Shown: positions 33,746 through 46,015, counted from the first letter of the stretch. The stretch: DNA of 64,000 nt from Bactericera cockerelli (GCA_024516035.1 CM044964.1:9183736-9247735); one strand, 5' to 3'. The notes: generated from the letters alone by a model not told the origin. Made by a program: numbers and translations.

Positions 33746-34672
33746 CAGATATCGACCAGTAGCGACATTGCCAGAGAAAATATTAACGTTATGTGAAAGG
33801 GTTTTATTTATTTATTTACACTTTTTTTTTACAAAACAATCAACAACAACAAATTACATTACAATTAATTTAAAAAAAAAACTTAGAAATATGTACAAAA
33901 AAATAATACAGAACATTATTAATTACAATTGTTTTGTAATCCCGGGTCCTTAGACATTCTCTGCCACTTAACACTAAGGGTCTCTATTGTAATGCTGTGC
34001 TCAGCGCTACCCACAAAAAATGCAAAGGAACCATGCTCTATCTGATCTATTCTTTTATTGACCCAGTGTGAGACCATCACACCCCCTTGGCATGGCTTTT
34101 GCCGCTATAACAAGAACAAGAAGAGCTTCATCACAAAAACTCAACACTTTCACCCGTATACCTACTTATGAAGAGAAAACGCCATCTGAGCAATGTCTCA
34201 AGCATGATTTCTTTTAATATTATTGGCCAATTACGTAGCTGCAGACATTGCTCAGACAGAATTATCATAACTACGGCTGTAAGTAAGGAAGAAAATCAAA
34301 GTACCTTCTTCAAATGAAAAAATGGCACAAATCATTTCCTCAAAACCGCGCGTGAGAGTGCGAAAAGTTTCCACACAGCCAAGGTCGTCTAGTCCAGAAC
34401 TAGAGGCGAAGGCAGCCCCCCCCCTGGTGATTATCTAACACCATCGGAATTTCCTACCAGGAATCCTCAAACTTGGACAGGGGCCAATCTCCATGCGGAT
34501 ATTTCTTATTGTATATTATGTATGTATGTACCTACGGAAAACTACCTTTTCCGCATGGTAACACGATTCAGGACCGAATTATGAAACAGGATTTAGTTCA
34601 TCTTAGTAGACACTATCCCTCGATTTTCAACTTGACAACAACTGTAGAAAACTCTGTAGTCGTAACGGAAAA

Positions 34673-35114
34673 TCTTGCCTTCGTGGCGGAAAATCTTGCC
34701 TTCATGGCGGAAAATCTTGCCTTCATGGCGGGAAATCTTGCCTTCATGGCGGAAAATCTTGCCTTCAAGGCGGAAAATCTTGCCTTCAAGGCGGAAAATC
34801 TTGGCTTTGTGGCGGAAAATCTTGCCTTCATGGCGGGAAATCTTGCCTTCATGGCGGAAAATCTTGCCTTCATGGCGGAAAATCTTGGCTTCGTGGCGGA
34901 AAATTTTGCCTTTGTGGCGGAAAATCTTGTCTTCGTGGCGGAAAATCTTGCCTTCGTGGCGGAAAATCTTGCATTCATGGCGGAAAATCTTGGCTTGGTG
35001 GCGGAAAATCTTGGCTTGGTGGCGGAAAACCTTGGCTTGGTGGCGGAAAATCTTGCCTTCGTGGCGGAAAATCTTGCCTTCGTGGCGGAAAATCTTGCCT
35101 TCGTGGCGGAAAAT
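34673..35114. repeat. 21-bp minisatellite, about 21 copies
   Basis: Unit ggcggaaaatcttgccttcgt with t/a and cat/ttg variants. Because 21 is a multiple of three, several frames stay open on both strands: + AENLAFV/AENLAFM heptads inside a 251-codon frame (34473-35228), + PSWRKIL and - ARFSATK. No splice signals, start context or non-repetitive coding flank support a protein. Confidence 0.9.
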
Positions 35115-35153
35115 ACCTATATAGGTCAGGTGATAAAATCTGAAGTTATATTA

Positions 35154-35821
35154 CAGTCGAATCTGAATTATATGAGAACTCAAGGGACTGCAATTTTTTT
35201 CTCTTTAATATATAGGTTTCTCTTATAAAGAGGCTATTTTCCTTTAAAGAGAGCTTAATTGAACCAGGATTTTTTCCTCTTATATCACTTTATTTTCCTT
35301 TACAGAGAGCTTAATTGAACCTGGATTTTTTCCTCTTATATCGCTTTATTTTCCTTTAAAGAGAGCTTAATTGAACCAGGATTTTATCCTCTTCTATCGC
35401 TTTATTTTCCTTTAAAGAGAGCAGAATTGAACCTGGATTTTTTCCTCTTATATCGCTTTATTTTCCTTTCAAGAGAGCTTAATTGAACCTGGATTTTTTT
35501 CTCTTATATCGCTTTATTGAACCTTTGAAGAGAGCTTAATTGAACCAGGATTTTTTCCTCTTATATCGCTTTCTTTTCCTTTAAAGAGAACTTAATTGAA
35601 CCTGGATTTTTTTCTCTTATATCGCTTTATTGAACCTTTGAAGAGAGCTTGATTGAACCTGGATTTTTTCCTCTTATATCGCTTTATTTTCCTTTCAAGA
35701 GAGCTTAATTGAACCAGGATTTTTTCCTCTTATATCGCTTTATTTTCCTTTAAAGAGAGCTTAATTGAACCTGGATTTTTTCCTCTTACAGCGAGGTTTC
35801 TCTTATATCCAGGTTCGACTG
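35154..35821. mobile_element. TA-flanked pogo-like MITE swollen by an internal minisatellite of about 57 bp
   Basis: Left end cagtcgaatctgaattatat-gagaactcaaggg; right end tctcttatatccaggttcga-ctg; TA on both sides. From about 35222 to 35790, a unit with cttaattgaacctggatttt and ttcctcttatatcgctttat is repeated about ten times. Confidence 0.75.
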
Positions 35822-35871
35822 TAGTAGCCATATTGGATAGCTGTTATCATTTTTTACGTGTCTGCTAGTTA

Positions 35872-36185
35872 TGATCCCCCTTTAATCCTTATTAGCCTTC
35901 CTCCTCCCGACCCCCTTATACTACCGTACCTGGTGTGAATGTGAGATTGAATGTGTTTTGTTTCTCTTTTTTTTTTTTTTTGCTTTTCTTTTAATTACTA
36001 TTGTTATATTATCTTGCACTATTATTTCCTTATATTGTTTTCTATTATCTTTACTCTCTAATTGGTTTTATGTACATTGTATTTATACTCAAATAAATAA
36101 AGAGGTGCTTTGTTAAACTGTTAGCATAATTGGACTACCTGTCTTGCGCTGACAGTCTAAATAAAGCACTACTTATACTTATGAT
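35872..36185 (+). repeat. LINE 3' UTR and terminus (family L1a)
   Basis: ttcctcctcccgaccccctt, actaccgtacctggtgtgaa, then aaagaggtgctttgttaaac and a tacttat tail. It matches 29345-29640 reversed. Confidence 0.7.
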
Positions 36186-36652
36186 GGTTTACGAGTCCTC
36201 CATTAGTTATTCCTCCATGGCTCACCGCATGTCTGATGATATTGACCCCGCCAGGCCTGACGATATAGTGACCCCGGCCCGCTCGCCTTGACCCCTTCCC
36301 CTGGTGCTACCTAGCGACCAGTATCGATATCCTTATTAGAGGTAATTCGTTATCCTTATTTGAGGTAATTGCGTACATTATTTTATTTATAGAACCTGGT
36401 CTGAACCACGGGACATGCGTACTGCAAGTCAAAGTCATTCACATTGAATCGAGTTTTTCCACTCGCGATATGGTGCGTGGAAACTCAGCGGCATCGGCAC
36501 CTAATACGTAGTCGGTAAGGGTCCTATAGCACCGAATTGAAAATAATGATAGTAGATAATAAATCTCTTTTCAGTTTCCATAAGCAAAAATTTGCTATAA
36601 CAATGTAACCGTAGGGCGTCCGTACAGAAGTTTGCAAGCAACGTTTTTTTTT

Positions 36653-36937
36653 TTAAGATGAGTGTTTCACAGCCTTTTTTTTATTTCGTAGCCATGAAAC
36701 AGGAGCTACTGTAGACGCTTGTGGTCTGTGCTGTAGCCTACCCATCCCGTAGTATGCCTCCCCTCTAATGGGCGAGAAGTGACACAATACTTCCCATTTA
36801 GGTGCTAGGTCAACCAACACTAGCGCACCGGAAGGTATCCCTTACAAACAACTGTAACCAAATTTTTAGTACAAATTTTTGTCGGCGCGGGGATACAAAC
36901 CCGGGACCTTCCGCATGGCAAGCGAGTGCTTAACCAC
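36653..36937 (-). mobile_element. tRNA-derived SINE (family S2), near full length
   Basis: Left end is the reversed A-tail; tcgtagccatgaaacaggag, gcttgtggtctgtgctgtag; right end holds the B-box complement acaaacccgggaccttccgc and catggcaagcgagtgcttaa. Confidence 0.8.
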
Positions 36938-37125
36938 GTCCAGCGAGGAAAAGACATGAATGAGTGACCATTCAAATTCGAACCCTCCTCGTGATGCTGG
37001 CTATTCCCGACCTCACTCAGGCTGCGTGAGGTTAATTTGAGTAGCTAGGTAGTTAGAGTAACGAATGGACGGTAAAACCACCGTCGTGATATAACCATGC
37101 ACTTGGAAGCGACGTTAATTAAATA
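36938..37125 (+). mobile_element. 5S-SINE 5'-truncated copy abutting the S2 SINE
   Basis: cgtccagcgaggaaaagaca, tgagtgaccattcaaattcg, then the central domain and tail cgtgatataaccatgcactt. The 5S head is cut at the junction with the S2 head. Confidence 0.7.
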
Positions 37126-37324
37126 AAAAAAAATCCATACAAGAGAAATGGATGTAAGACGAAATTTCCAGGTTAAATTTACCTCTCTATAAAGGAAAAT
37201 AAGCTCTATAGGAGAAACCTGGATAAAAGAGAGAAAATTTTCACAATAGATCTAAATAGAGGTCGGTGTGGTAGTTGGTGTTTCTCTTGATAAACACCAA
37301 TTAGTTTATAATAATGGATCATCA

Positions 37325-37835
37325 TCATCATAGGGTGGCGTCATCGTGAATGATGGTAGCCAGACAGTGGAGGAATGACTCTACCACTTCTACCACTGAC
37401 TTTACAAGGAGGCTAATAATTGACAAGGGCCCCCAGAACCAAGTTAATGCTGGTCTACTCCCTCTTTATAGTCCCCAAGTCAGACTGCTGATCTACTCCC
37501 TGTTTATAGTCCCCAAGGTAGACTGCTGGTCTACTGCCTTTTTATAGTCCCCCAGCCAGACTGCTAGTCTACCCCCTGTTTATTGTCCCCCAGCCAGACT
37601 GCTCGTCTACTCCCTGTTTATAGTCCCCCAGCCAGACTGCTGGTCTACTCCCTGTTTATAGTCCCCTAGCCAGACTGCTGGTCTACTCCCTGTTTATTGT
37701 CCCCCAGCCAGACTGCTGGTCTACTCCCAATTTATAGTCCCCCAGCCAGACTGCTGGTCTACTCCTTGCTTATTGTCCCCCGGCCAGACTGCTGGTCTAC
37801 TCCCTGTTTATAGTCCCCCAGCCAGACTAGTAATA
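37325..37835. repeat. 38-bp minisatellite growing out of an interspersed repeat
   Basis: After a repeat copy (gggtggcgtcatcgtgaatg, gacagtggaggaatgactct), the unit agactgctggtctactccct-gtttatagtcccccagcc (38 bp) is repeated about ten times. The single-copy state is seen at 705-740. Confidence 0.85.
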
Positions 37836-38204
37836 ATGGATGGGGAAATTAAAAAGTCAGTGAGCTGGTTCAACACTTCGCCAAAGGAAAACTTACTCAG
37901 TGGCATCTCCTTAATAATAATTTATTTCAGGTATTTAGAACGGCACTTCTAGAATGACAGGTTATGAAAAGGATGATAAATTAGCCACAACACACGCACA
38001 CGTTGTCCTGTTAGCCAAATCGATACGTCTATAACGCTTGTATAGTATTTGTTGACCTAATCAATACATTCATTTTATTCTATTATTGTATATCATTATG
38101 TGCATTATTGCCTCAAGGCATAGAAATAAGACACGATGAAATATTCATGGAATTTCGCCTCCCGAAACTCGCATAATATCTTGGGAGAAGTCAGTAGTCT
38201 CCTT

Positions 38205-38547
38205 CTTCTTCTTTTACTCTAACTTATCCTGCTCAAGCAGGGTCGATGTTGTTCAACCTCCTGGTTGAGGTCGGTTGGTTTTGGCACATTTTTAACGGCT
38301 GGATGCCCTTCCTAACGCCAACGATTCTATATTATTTAACGTCCTGTATTAGGACGGTGGTTTTACCCTCCATTCGCTGCATGGGAATCGTACCAGCTAG
38401 CCACCATTCACCTCACCCAGCCTGGGTAGGGCCGGAAAAGCCAGCCTCACATGTACGGAGGGAACAGAATTTTCTGTGTGAAAATTCTGCTCCGACCGGG
38501 GATCGAACCCAGGATCTCTGGACTACGGGCAGTAGTCTCAACCGTTC
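38205..38547 (-). mobile_element. tRNA-derived SINE (family S3), near full length
   Basis: cttcttcttttactctaact, ggctggatgcccttcctaac, the central domain, then gaccggggatcgaacccagg and a partial head. The head end abuts the retrotransposon below. Confidence 0.8.
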
Positions 38548-41127
38548 CGCACTGGTGAATCTCTGTTGTTGGGATGCACCTATATTCCTCCTGCTTCATC
38601 TTTAAATGTATACCTTGAACATTGTGCTGCTGTTGAGAACTTACGTCTTCAATTCGCCGATGCAAAATGTTCTTTTGCCGGTGATTATAACCTGAGCACG
38701 GCAACATGGAGAGATGTAGAGGACGTCGGTATGTTGGTGGAGTGTTCTTCATCTTCGGCTACTTCAGTGGCGGCAGTAAGATTGTGTGAGTCATTTAATA
38801 GTTTATCGTTGCATCAGATAAATGGTTTGCCCAATAATCATGGCACTTTCTTAGATTTATTATTTTCTGATTCTCTGAACTCGTCAACATACCCTGCCAA
38901 TGATTTACTGTTGGATAATAATTTCCACCACACTGCTTTTTGTTTTGATATTCCTATTTCAGAACCCATTGAATTTTTTGCTGAAACTGTGCATTTTTAT
39001 GATTATGCCAAGTGTAATATTGTGGAACTGAGGACTTTCTTGTATCAAGTGAACTGGTCGACCATTCTACACGGTAATGTGGACTCTATGGTTGAAAACT
39101 TCAATGTTGTCTTGTTGTCTGCCATTGAAGCATCTACTCCACGTCGAGTCATATATCCAAGTTCTTTTCCCAAATGGTTTACCAACGAGTTGAAGAGTCT
39201 TATCCGAGAAAAGAAAAAAGCTCACCTTAGATTTAAACAGACTAATCTTCAGTCTGATTACGAGCAGTTTTCAACCATTCGTGCTCAATGTGGCTTATTA
39301 CGTGATATTTGTCACAAATCTTATCTTGATAACATCAACAAACAAATTAAGTTTGAGCCTCGTAAATTTTGGAATTATGTTGATGCATCGCGAAAGGTCA
39401 ATGGTTTTCCAAAGAACATGTTTCTACGGAACGTAACAAGCTCAAACCAAAATGATACCGCCAATCTTTTTGCTGATTCTTTTGCTTCTGTTTATGTCGC
39501 ATCTAATCGTCCTGTTCCGAATTATGATGTGAATAACTTCATTGACTTTAACAATTGTCGGTTTTCTGCGGAAGAAATTCACAGAGCCCTTTCTTCTCTT
39601 AAATCTAAGTTTTCATCTGGACCGGATAAGATTCCAAGTTTTGTGCTGAAAAAATGTTCTAAAGTCTTGGCTGAGCCATTGTTCGTGATTTTCAATGAGT
39701 CACTTTCATCTGGAGTTTTTCCTCAAACTTGGAAGAAGAGTTTTGTTCTTCCCATTTTCAAATCTGGAGACCGATGTAACATTGGAAATTACCGAGGAGT
39801 CTGTATCCAGTCGGTCATTCCAAAGGTGCTGGATAAGCTCGTTTGTAAGGAGTTATCCTTTGCTTGCAAACAACTTCTTTCAGTTTATCAACATGGTTTC
39901 ATTAGTCATAGATCGACTGTCACCAATTTGTTGCTGTACCAACATAATATTCTACATGCCTTTCAGTCTGGTCAGTCTGTTCATTCCATCTATACAGATG
40001 TGGCCAAGGCTTTCGACCGTGTGGATACTCGGTTATTGATCGCTAAGTTAAGGTCATATGGTATTGGTGATTCCTTCCTAAAGTGGCTTTCTGATTACTT
40101 ATCTGATCGAACTCAATGGGTTAAATTGGGTAATTCTGTTTCTCTGCCAATTAAAGTTCATTCAGGTGTAGGTCAGGGCAGCCATATTGGGCCTCTCTTG
40201 TTTTCGTTGTTTTTCAATGACTTACCAAACATTATTAAAAATTCTTCTATTCTTCTCTTTGCGGATGATGTAAAACTATTCAAAGCTATCTCACATCAGA
40301 ATGATTGTGTTCTTCTGGAGGATGATCTGTTAAGTCTTCATCGTTGGCTCATTGAAAATGGCTTGGAGCTATCACTTCACAAGTGTGCGGTTATGAAGTT
40401 TACTCGTGGCAATTCTGTCAATCATACTTACTCTATTGATAATGTAGCACTATCCAATGTTTGTCAAATTAAGGATCTAGGTGTTCTTGTTGATCCTTCG
40501 CTCTCATTTTGCTCTCACATCGCTAGTCTATCAATGCGTTGCCACAGACTTTTGGGGTATGTTTTCCGAAATTCCAAAGGTCTTTCTTCAGAGGCGTTTT
40601 TGATACTCTATAAGTCATTGGTGCGCTCTCTTGCAGAGTACGCCAGTCCAGTTTGGTCTCCTCATTATGAGGTTCACAGGCATATGATAGAACGGGTGCA
40701 GAAAAGATTTTGTTCTTATTTCCACTATCGATATCCTAGGGAAGTGTTAACTCTTAGTTCCTTGGTTGAACGTCGATTACAGGCGGATCATAGTTTCTTT
40801 GAAAAACTTGTGTCAGGTCAGATTGATTGTCCCAATTTGCTTGAACTAGTAAATCTTGACTGCTCACGTAGAGTTCGTCTCAGTAAAACGTTTTTTGTTG
40901 AGAAATGTAGCACAAATTATTTTTACTTTGCCCCTATCAATAGAATGATGCGTGCGGCAAACTAGTTTTCTTTGTAAAAAAACTTTTTTCATGTCTTTCA
41001 CCTACATAATATGTATTATTTTAAAAATATTTTGTATGTTTTTAACTGTAACATTTTGTAATTTGTGTATATTGGGTTATTCCCGTTTAATAAATAAAAT
41101 AAAAATAAAATAAAATAAAATAAAGAG
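38548..41127 (+). mobile_element. 5'-truncated non-LTR retrotransposon with an intact reverse-transcriptase frame
   Basis: One frame is open from the junction to TAG at 40963-40965, about 800 codons with no start of its own. The first 140 residues are the C-terminal half of an AP-type endonuclease (GDYNLSTATW, GTFLDLLFSD, HHTAFCFDI). The RT domain follows with FKSGDRCNIGNYRGVCIQSV, QHGFISHRSTVTNLL, YTDVAKAFDRVDTRLL, GVGQGSHIGPLLFSLFFNDL and LLFADDVKLF (catalytic ADD near codon 565), then thumb and tail (LVRSLAEYASPVWSPHYE). The 3' UTR ends in a (taaaa)n tail at 41085-41127. The motifs fit the CR1/Jockey group, but the clade is not certain. Intactness suggests a recent insertion. Confidence 0.92.
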
Positions 41128-41578
41128 TGTTATCATATCTTATATCCTGGTTGGACTGTATTAGTACAGATTCTGGCCGGGCAAAAGCAAATATACAATT
41201 CTAAATTATTTTGTAAAAGGTACCTTTTCTGGCCAATGTAGACACATAATATAAATTGTACATTGTAAAAAAAAAGAATATCACACAAACATAAAATTTG
41301 ATATTTCCGAAATTCTGGTACCCAAGAGATAGCGAAGAAGAATCTTGAAACTCGAAGACACATTCAGAAAGGAACTCAAAGGACAGTTAACCAATTCTGA
41401 CCTTCTCTCTGATCTCCAATACCCAGGTTCATACACCCTCCCATATGATTATCACTCAAGAGGGCGTAATGGGTTAAGGACAAGATGATTATTATCACTC
41501 AAGGGGGCGTTATGGGTTAAGGACGAGAAGCAGTACAGAGGAGTAGTACGCTAAGTCAAACTGATTACAACTATAGTA

Positions 41579-41765
41579 ATATCGCCTTCATTTTACTGCC
41601 CGATTAGGACTAACAAGTCCCATCATTCCAGCAGGAAGCCCAAGACGTGTTAATATGTGACGAAAATCCCAAATCTGAGGATAACTTGTCACGTACCGGC
41701 TGGGTTTCGAACCTGCAACCTCTTGATAGGCAAACAGACGCGCGATACTACTGATCTACCCAGCA
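41579..41765 (-). mobile_element. tRNA-derived SINE (family S1)
   Basis: atatcgccttcattttactg, cccattattcc-like body, accggctgggtttcgaacct (B-box complement) and a diverged head ending ctacccagcag. Confidence 0.75.
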
Positions 41766-41969
41766 GTTGCAAGATTCTCACGACTCCTGTCTGCAATCAT
41801 TTAGGTGGTCGAAATACGCGATGGAAAATCACCCCTTCACGACAAGAAAAAACCGAAACTATGGAAACAAAATAATTTTCAATGAACACGATTGCTACGC
41901 AGAACAAAATTTGCTTCAGAGAAAAAAATCTTCAGAGGAACACGGAAATTAATTTTAACTGAGAATCAG

Positions 41970-42004
41970 GAAGGGAGAGAGGGGAGGGAGGGAGATAGAG
42001 AGGG

Positions 42005-42038
<34 letters not shown>

Positions 42039-42040
42039 TT
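41970..42040. repeat. (GA)n/(GGGA)n simple repeat
   Basis: gggagagaggggagggaggg followed by a ga run and a g run. Confidence 0.8.
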
Positions 42041-42474
42041 GAGAATATTGAAACTATCAATGCAAAAGCTCTTTCATAAAGCAAAAAGTCACCATACTTT
42101 TCTATTTTTCTAAGCTAAATAATGACAAGGATAGAAATGAAACATGAAATGTAAGTATACTAGTATTTTGTGTATATTTATAACAATCCCTATGAAAGAT
42201 GTGTACGTAACGCTTTTTAGGACCGTCAAAGATACAACTTGCATTTAATCAACGGAGAAACATGATGAACGATATGAACTTATTATGCACAAGAAATAAT
42301 CCCAAATTATTTGAACAACTTAACCTTACCAATTATCAAATCATTTGCAAGGTGATTTCGGGGCATTACAACCATGGACTTGATTTTTAACACTTTCTTA
42401 ATGAATGGGTTTATTTTTTTTCAGGTGTGTATCGAAGAAAAAAAAATCAAATTACCTAAAGGTCAAATTTAATT

Positions 42475-43765
42475 TATCAAAATCAACAAGTGGTCTCAGT
42501 CGAAAATTCAAAAGTATCCAGCAAAATTTAAAGTTATCAAAATCTACAAGTGTCTGTCAAAATCCAAAAGTATCCAGCAAAATTTAAAGTTATCAAAATC
42601 TATGTATCTGTCCAAATCCAAAAGTATCCAACAAAATTTAAAGTTATCAAAATCTATACAAGTATCTGTCAAAATTCAAAAAGTATCCAGAAAATTTAAA
42701 GTTATCAAAATCTATGTATCTGTCAAAATCCAAAAGTATCCAGCAAAATTTAAAGTTATCAAAATCTACAAGTATCTGTCAAAATCCAAAAGTATCCAGC
42801 AAAATTTAAAGTTATCAAAATCTATGTATCCGTCAAAATCCAAAAGTATCCATCAAAATTTAAAGTTATCAAAATCTATACAAGTATCTGTCAAAATTCA
42901 AAAAGTATCCAGCAAAATTTAAAGTTATCAAAATCTATGTATCTGTCAAAATCCAAAAGTATCCAGCAAAATTTAAAGTTATCAAAATCTATGTATCTGT
43001 CAAAATTCAAAAGTATCCAGCAAAATTTAAAGTTATCAAAATCTATGTATCTGTCCAAATCCAAAAGTATCCAACAAAATTTAAAGTTATCAAAATCTAT
43101 ACAAGTATCTGTCAAAATTCAAAAAGTATCCAGAAAATTTAAAGTTATCAAAATCTATGTATCTGACAAAATCCAAAAGTATCCAGCAAAATTTAAAGTT
43201 ATCAAAATCTACAAGTATCTGTCAAAATCCAAAAGTATCCAGCAAAATTTAAAGTTATCAAAATCTATGTATCTGTCAAAATCCAAAAGTATCCAGCAAA
43301 ATTTAAAGTTATCAAAATCTATACAAGTATCTGTCAAAATTCAAAAAGTATCCAGCAAAATTTAAAGTTATCAAAATCTATGTATCTGTCAAAATTCAAA
43401 AGTATCCAGCAAAATTTAAAGTTATCAAAATCTACAAGTATCTGTCAAAATCCAAAAGTATCCAGCAAAATTTAAAGTTATCAAAGTTTACAAAGTATCT
43501 GTCAAAATTCAAAAGTATCCATCAAAATTTAAAGTTATCTAAATCTACAAGTATTAGTCAAAATATTTAAATGTGAGTCAAAATCCAAAAGGGTCCAGCA
43601 AAATTCAGATTAAAATTTCAAGTATCAGTCAAAAAATCAAATATCTAGCAAAGTTCAATGTTATCAAAATCAACAAGTACTGTCAAAATCCAAAAGTATC
43701 CAGAAAAAACAAAAGGTTTGAAAATTCTACAGTATCATTCGAAATTATCAAAAGTGAACACCAAA
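42475..43765. repeat. Minisatellite of about 53-55 bp, more than 20 units
   Basis: Consensus aaaagtatccagcaaaattt-aaagttatcaaaatctatgtatctgtcaaaatcc, with acaagtatctg and aaaaagtatcc variants and higher-order duplication (the block 42602-42905 recurs at 43043-43365). It degrades after 43560. It shares aaagtatccag with the 25-bp satellite at 22972-24722. Confidence 0.9.
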
Positions 43766-43984
43766 GGTAATGAACGAAATTCAAAATCCTGCTGCAAAGT
43801 CGAAATCAAAATTAAGAGGTTCAAAAATTCTGGATATGTTCAAAATTCAGGTGAGAAAATAATTTGTGCTACTTTACAGGTATGGTGACTTTTTGTATTT
43901 TTTAAAATGAGATAAAGTAATTACAGCTTTGGCCAGGGAGCATGAAAATTCCAAGGGAGCTAAAGACTGACTATTCATTATAAT

Positions 43985-44265
43985 AATGAGTGTGAGTGAG
44001 TGAGAGAGATAGAGAGAGGAGACAGAAATAAAGTTGTATTGTGAGTGAGAGAGATAGAGAGAAGAGACAGAAATAAAGTTGTATTGTGAGTGAGAGAGAT
44101 AGAGAGAAGAGACAGAGATAAAGTTGTATTGTGAGTGAGAGAGATAGAGAGAAGAGACAGAAATAAAGTTGTATTGTGAGTGAGAGAGATAGAGAGAAGA
44201 GACAGAGATAAAGTTGTATTGTGAGTGAGAGAGATAGAGAGAAGAGACAAAGATAAAGTTGTATT
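43985..44265. repeat. 45-bp minisatellite, about 6 copies
   Basis: Unit gtgagtgagagagatagaga-gaagagacagaaataaagttgtatt, with c/a and g/a variants. All frames stay open because 45 is a multiple of three. Confidence 0.9.
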
Positions 44266-44339
44266 GAACAACAGCACAATAAATAACCATATTTCTCTTA
44301 CAACAAAAAAATAGGAGTTTTCTTTTTCCATATTCAGGC

Positions 44340-44445
44340 AAACCCGAATATAGAAGAACTCAAGGAACTGGATTTTTCTCTCTCTTATATCCAGGTTTTT
44401 CTTGTATCCAGTTCTATTATATCCAGGTTTCAATGTAATTAGTTT
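44340..44445. repeat. Pogo-like MITE fragment
   Basis: aacccgaatatagaagaact-caagg at the left and tatatccaggtttcaatgta at the right resemble the ends of 35154-35821. Confidence 0.5.
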
Positions 44446-44999
44446 TAGACATGTACATTATTTTTTGTTGAAACAATGACCAAGCAATACCTATTGTAAT
44501 TTCCAAAAAAAAAAAAAAAAAAATAGAAATTAAACACACCTCCACCTGGTGTACGAGAAAATGAACAATATTTTCCATTCAGGTGAGTCAACCAACATGG
44601 CACAGAGAAAACTTTTTCAAACAAAGTTTTATCACAAAATTACAAATGGTAAAAAAAAATGTTTGTAAATGTTTTGTATTATGTTATGGAATATGTTTTG
44701 GGGTGTACTGTCATATCGAGACATACAACCCTTGGAATTCAAAATTATATCAAAATATTTTTTTTAAATAAGGACCAGAAATTCTCTTATAATTATTACA
44801 GAATTTCTGGTCCTCGTCTGAGATCGTGGGTTCACATCTGATTCCACGCTCTCACGTGGGTTCAAGAGAATGCCTTTGGCATTAGCACTACCCTTGATCA
44901 AGTTTTGTTTCTGTAATTGTAAATATTCCTTGTGTCTATATAAAATTAATGTAAATAAAACTTGATTGAATTTGTATAATAAATAAATAGAAACATTCT

Positions 45000-45185
45000 G
45001 ACCACTTACTCACATTACCCTTGCCCACCCTGAGTTGGGCCAGGAGTAACCTACGTCACAAATATTCAAATTTGAGTAAAAACTGGACATCCATTCAGTC
45101 TTAATCTTGTTGGACGGAGGTTGCTAAATCTCAGTGCTCTAACCGAAAACTGGTGTATTCAACATGCCAGCGACACTTTGCTACC
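45000..45185 (-). mobile_element. 5S rRNA-derived SINE, diverged
   Basis: On the minus strand the head region contains a CAGTTTTCGGTTAGAGCACT-type derivative and CTGGTGTATTCAACATGCCA in complement. The central domain is ccttgcccaccctgagttgg. Confidence 0.55.
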
Positions 45186-45462
45186 CTGTATTCTAATAAC
45201 TATTTAAAAGCATATCCAATTCCTACTATGACGTCAATAACTCGGTAATAAAATACATAATTAACACAGAAAACATTTACGTCATGGGTATCTAACATTA
45301 TACATGCATATGCACGTACTACAAGTTAACATTAATTCTTTGCATGATAAAAAATCAACAATAATAATATGCTTGATTCACAATCCAAACCACCTTCATC
45401 ACAAGATTTTATCTTTTGAAGGTGGGTATACCCTCACTATTTGTTGACGAAGTTTACTATAA

Positions 45463-45668
45463 ATAATAATAATATCGCCTTATTTTTATACTGCCCTATT
45501 AGGACTATTATTTCTCATTATTTCAGCAGTAAGCTCAAGACGTATTATTATGTGGTAAAAATCCCAAATGGGAGTATAACTCATTTCCCAGCTGGGTTTC
45601 GAACCCGCGACCTCTGGAATCTCTAGATTCACAGAGTGCCGCCTTTACCACTGAGCTACCGGGACAGA
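45463..45668 (-). mobile_element. tRNA-derived SINE (family S1), near full length
   Basis: ataataatatcgccttattt, agcagtaagctcaagacgta, cccagctgggtttcgaaccc (B-box complement), ttaccactgagctaccggga (A-box complement). Confidence 0.85.
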
Positions 45669-45714
45669 CATGAAAACTTTAAAAAAATATATATAAAAAT
45701 TCAGGCACCAACCT

Positions 45715-46015
45715 TAAAAGCAGAATAATTAAGGCAATGAACTCGTAACATGGAGGTCGATGGTTCAAGTCCCATGTTCGAATCATTTTAACAAGGCGCG
45801 TTTAAGTAATCCCGTGACACACAGTACAATAAATTACCTTCTATGTACGTATTTCAGGCGCTCACACAGAAACGTTTTATAAGGCGGCGAACTTGTAACC
45901 TTGAGGTCGGTGGTTCGAGTCCCAATTTCGGTTAAAATTTAGCAGCGTGAGCTTTAGTAGTTACGACATCACGAAAGTGATTAACAAAAATATGATAACT
46001 TTTAAAAACTTTTTT
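45715..46015 (+). mobile_element. Two S6 tRNA-SINE copies in tandem
   Basis: 45733-45840 has aacatggaggtcgatggttc-aagtcccatg. 45878-46010 has aaggcggcgaacttgtaacc, ttgaggtcggtggttcgagt and agtagttacgacatcacg. Confidence 0.65.

Noticed and set aside
34673..35114. CRISPR-like array
   Set aside because: Contiguous 21-bp tandem repeat without spacers.
42602..43365. Ser-Lys-rich frames with repeated YLSKSKSIQQNLKLSKS
   Set aside because: Product of the minisatellite of about 53 bp; no start context or non-repeat coding.
43874..44341. Frames with repeated SLYLSHSQYNFISV
   Set aside because: 45-bp minisatellite read through; no independent support.
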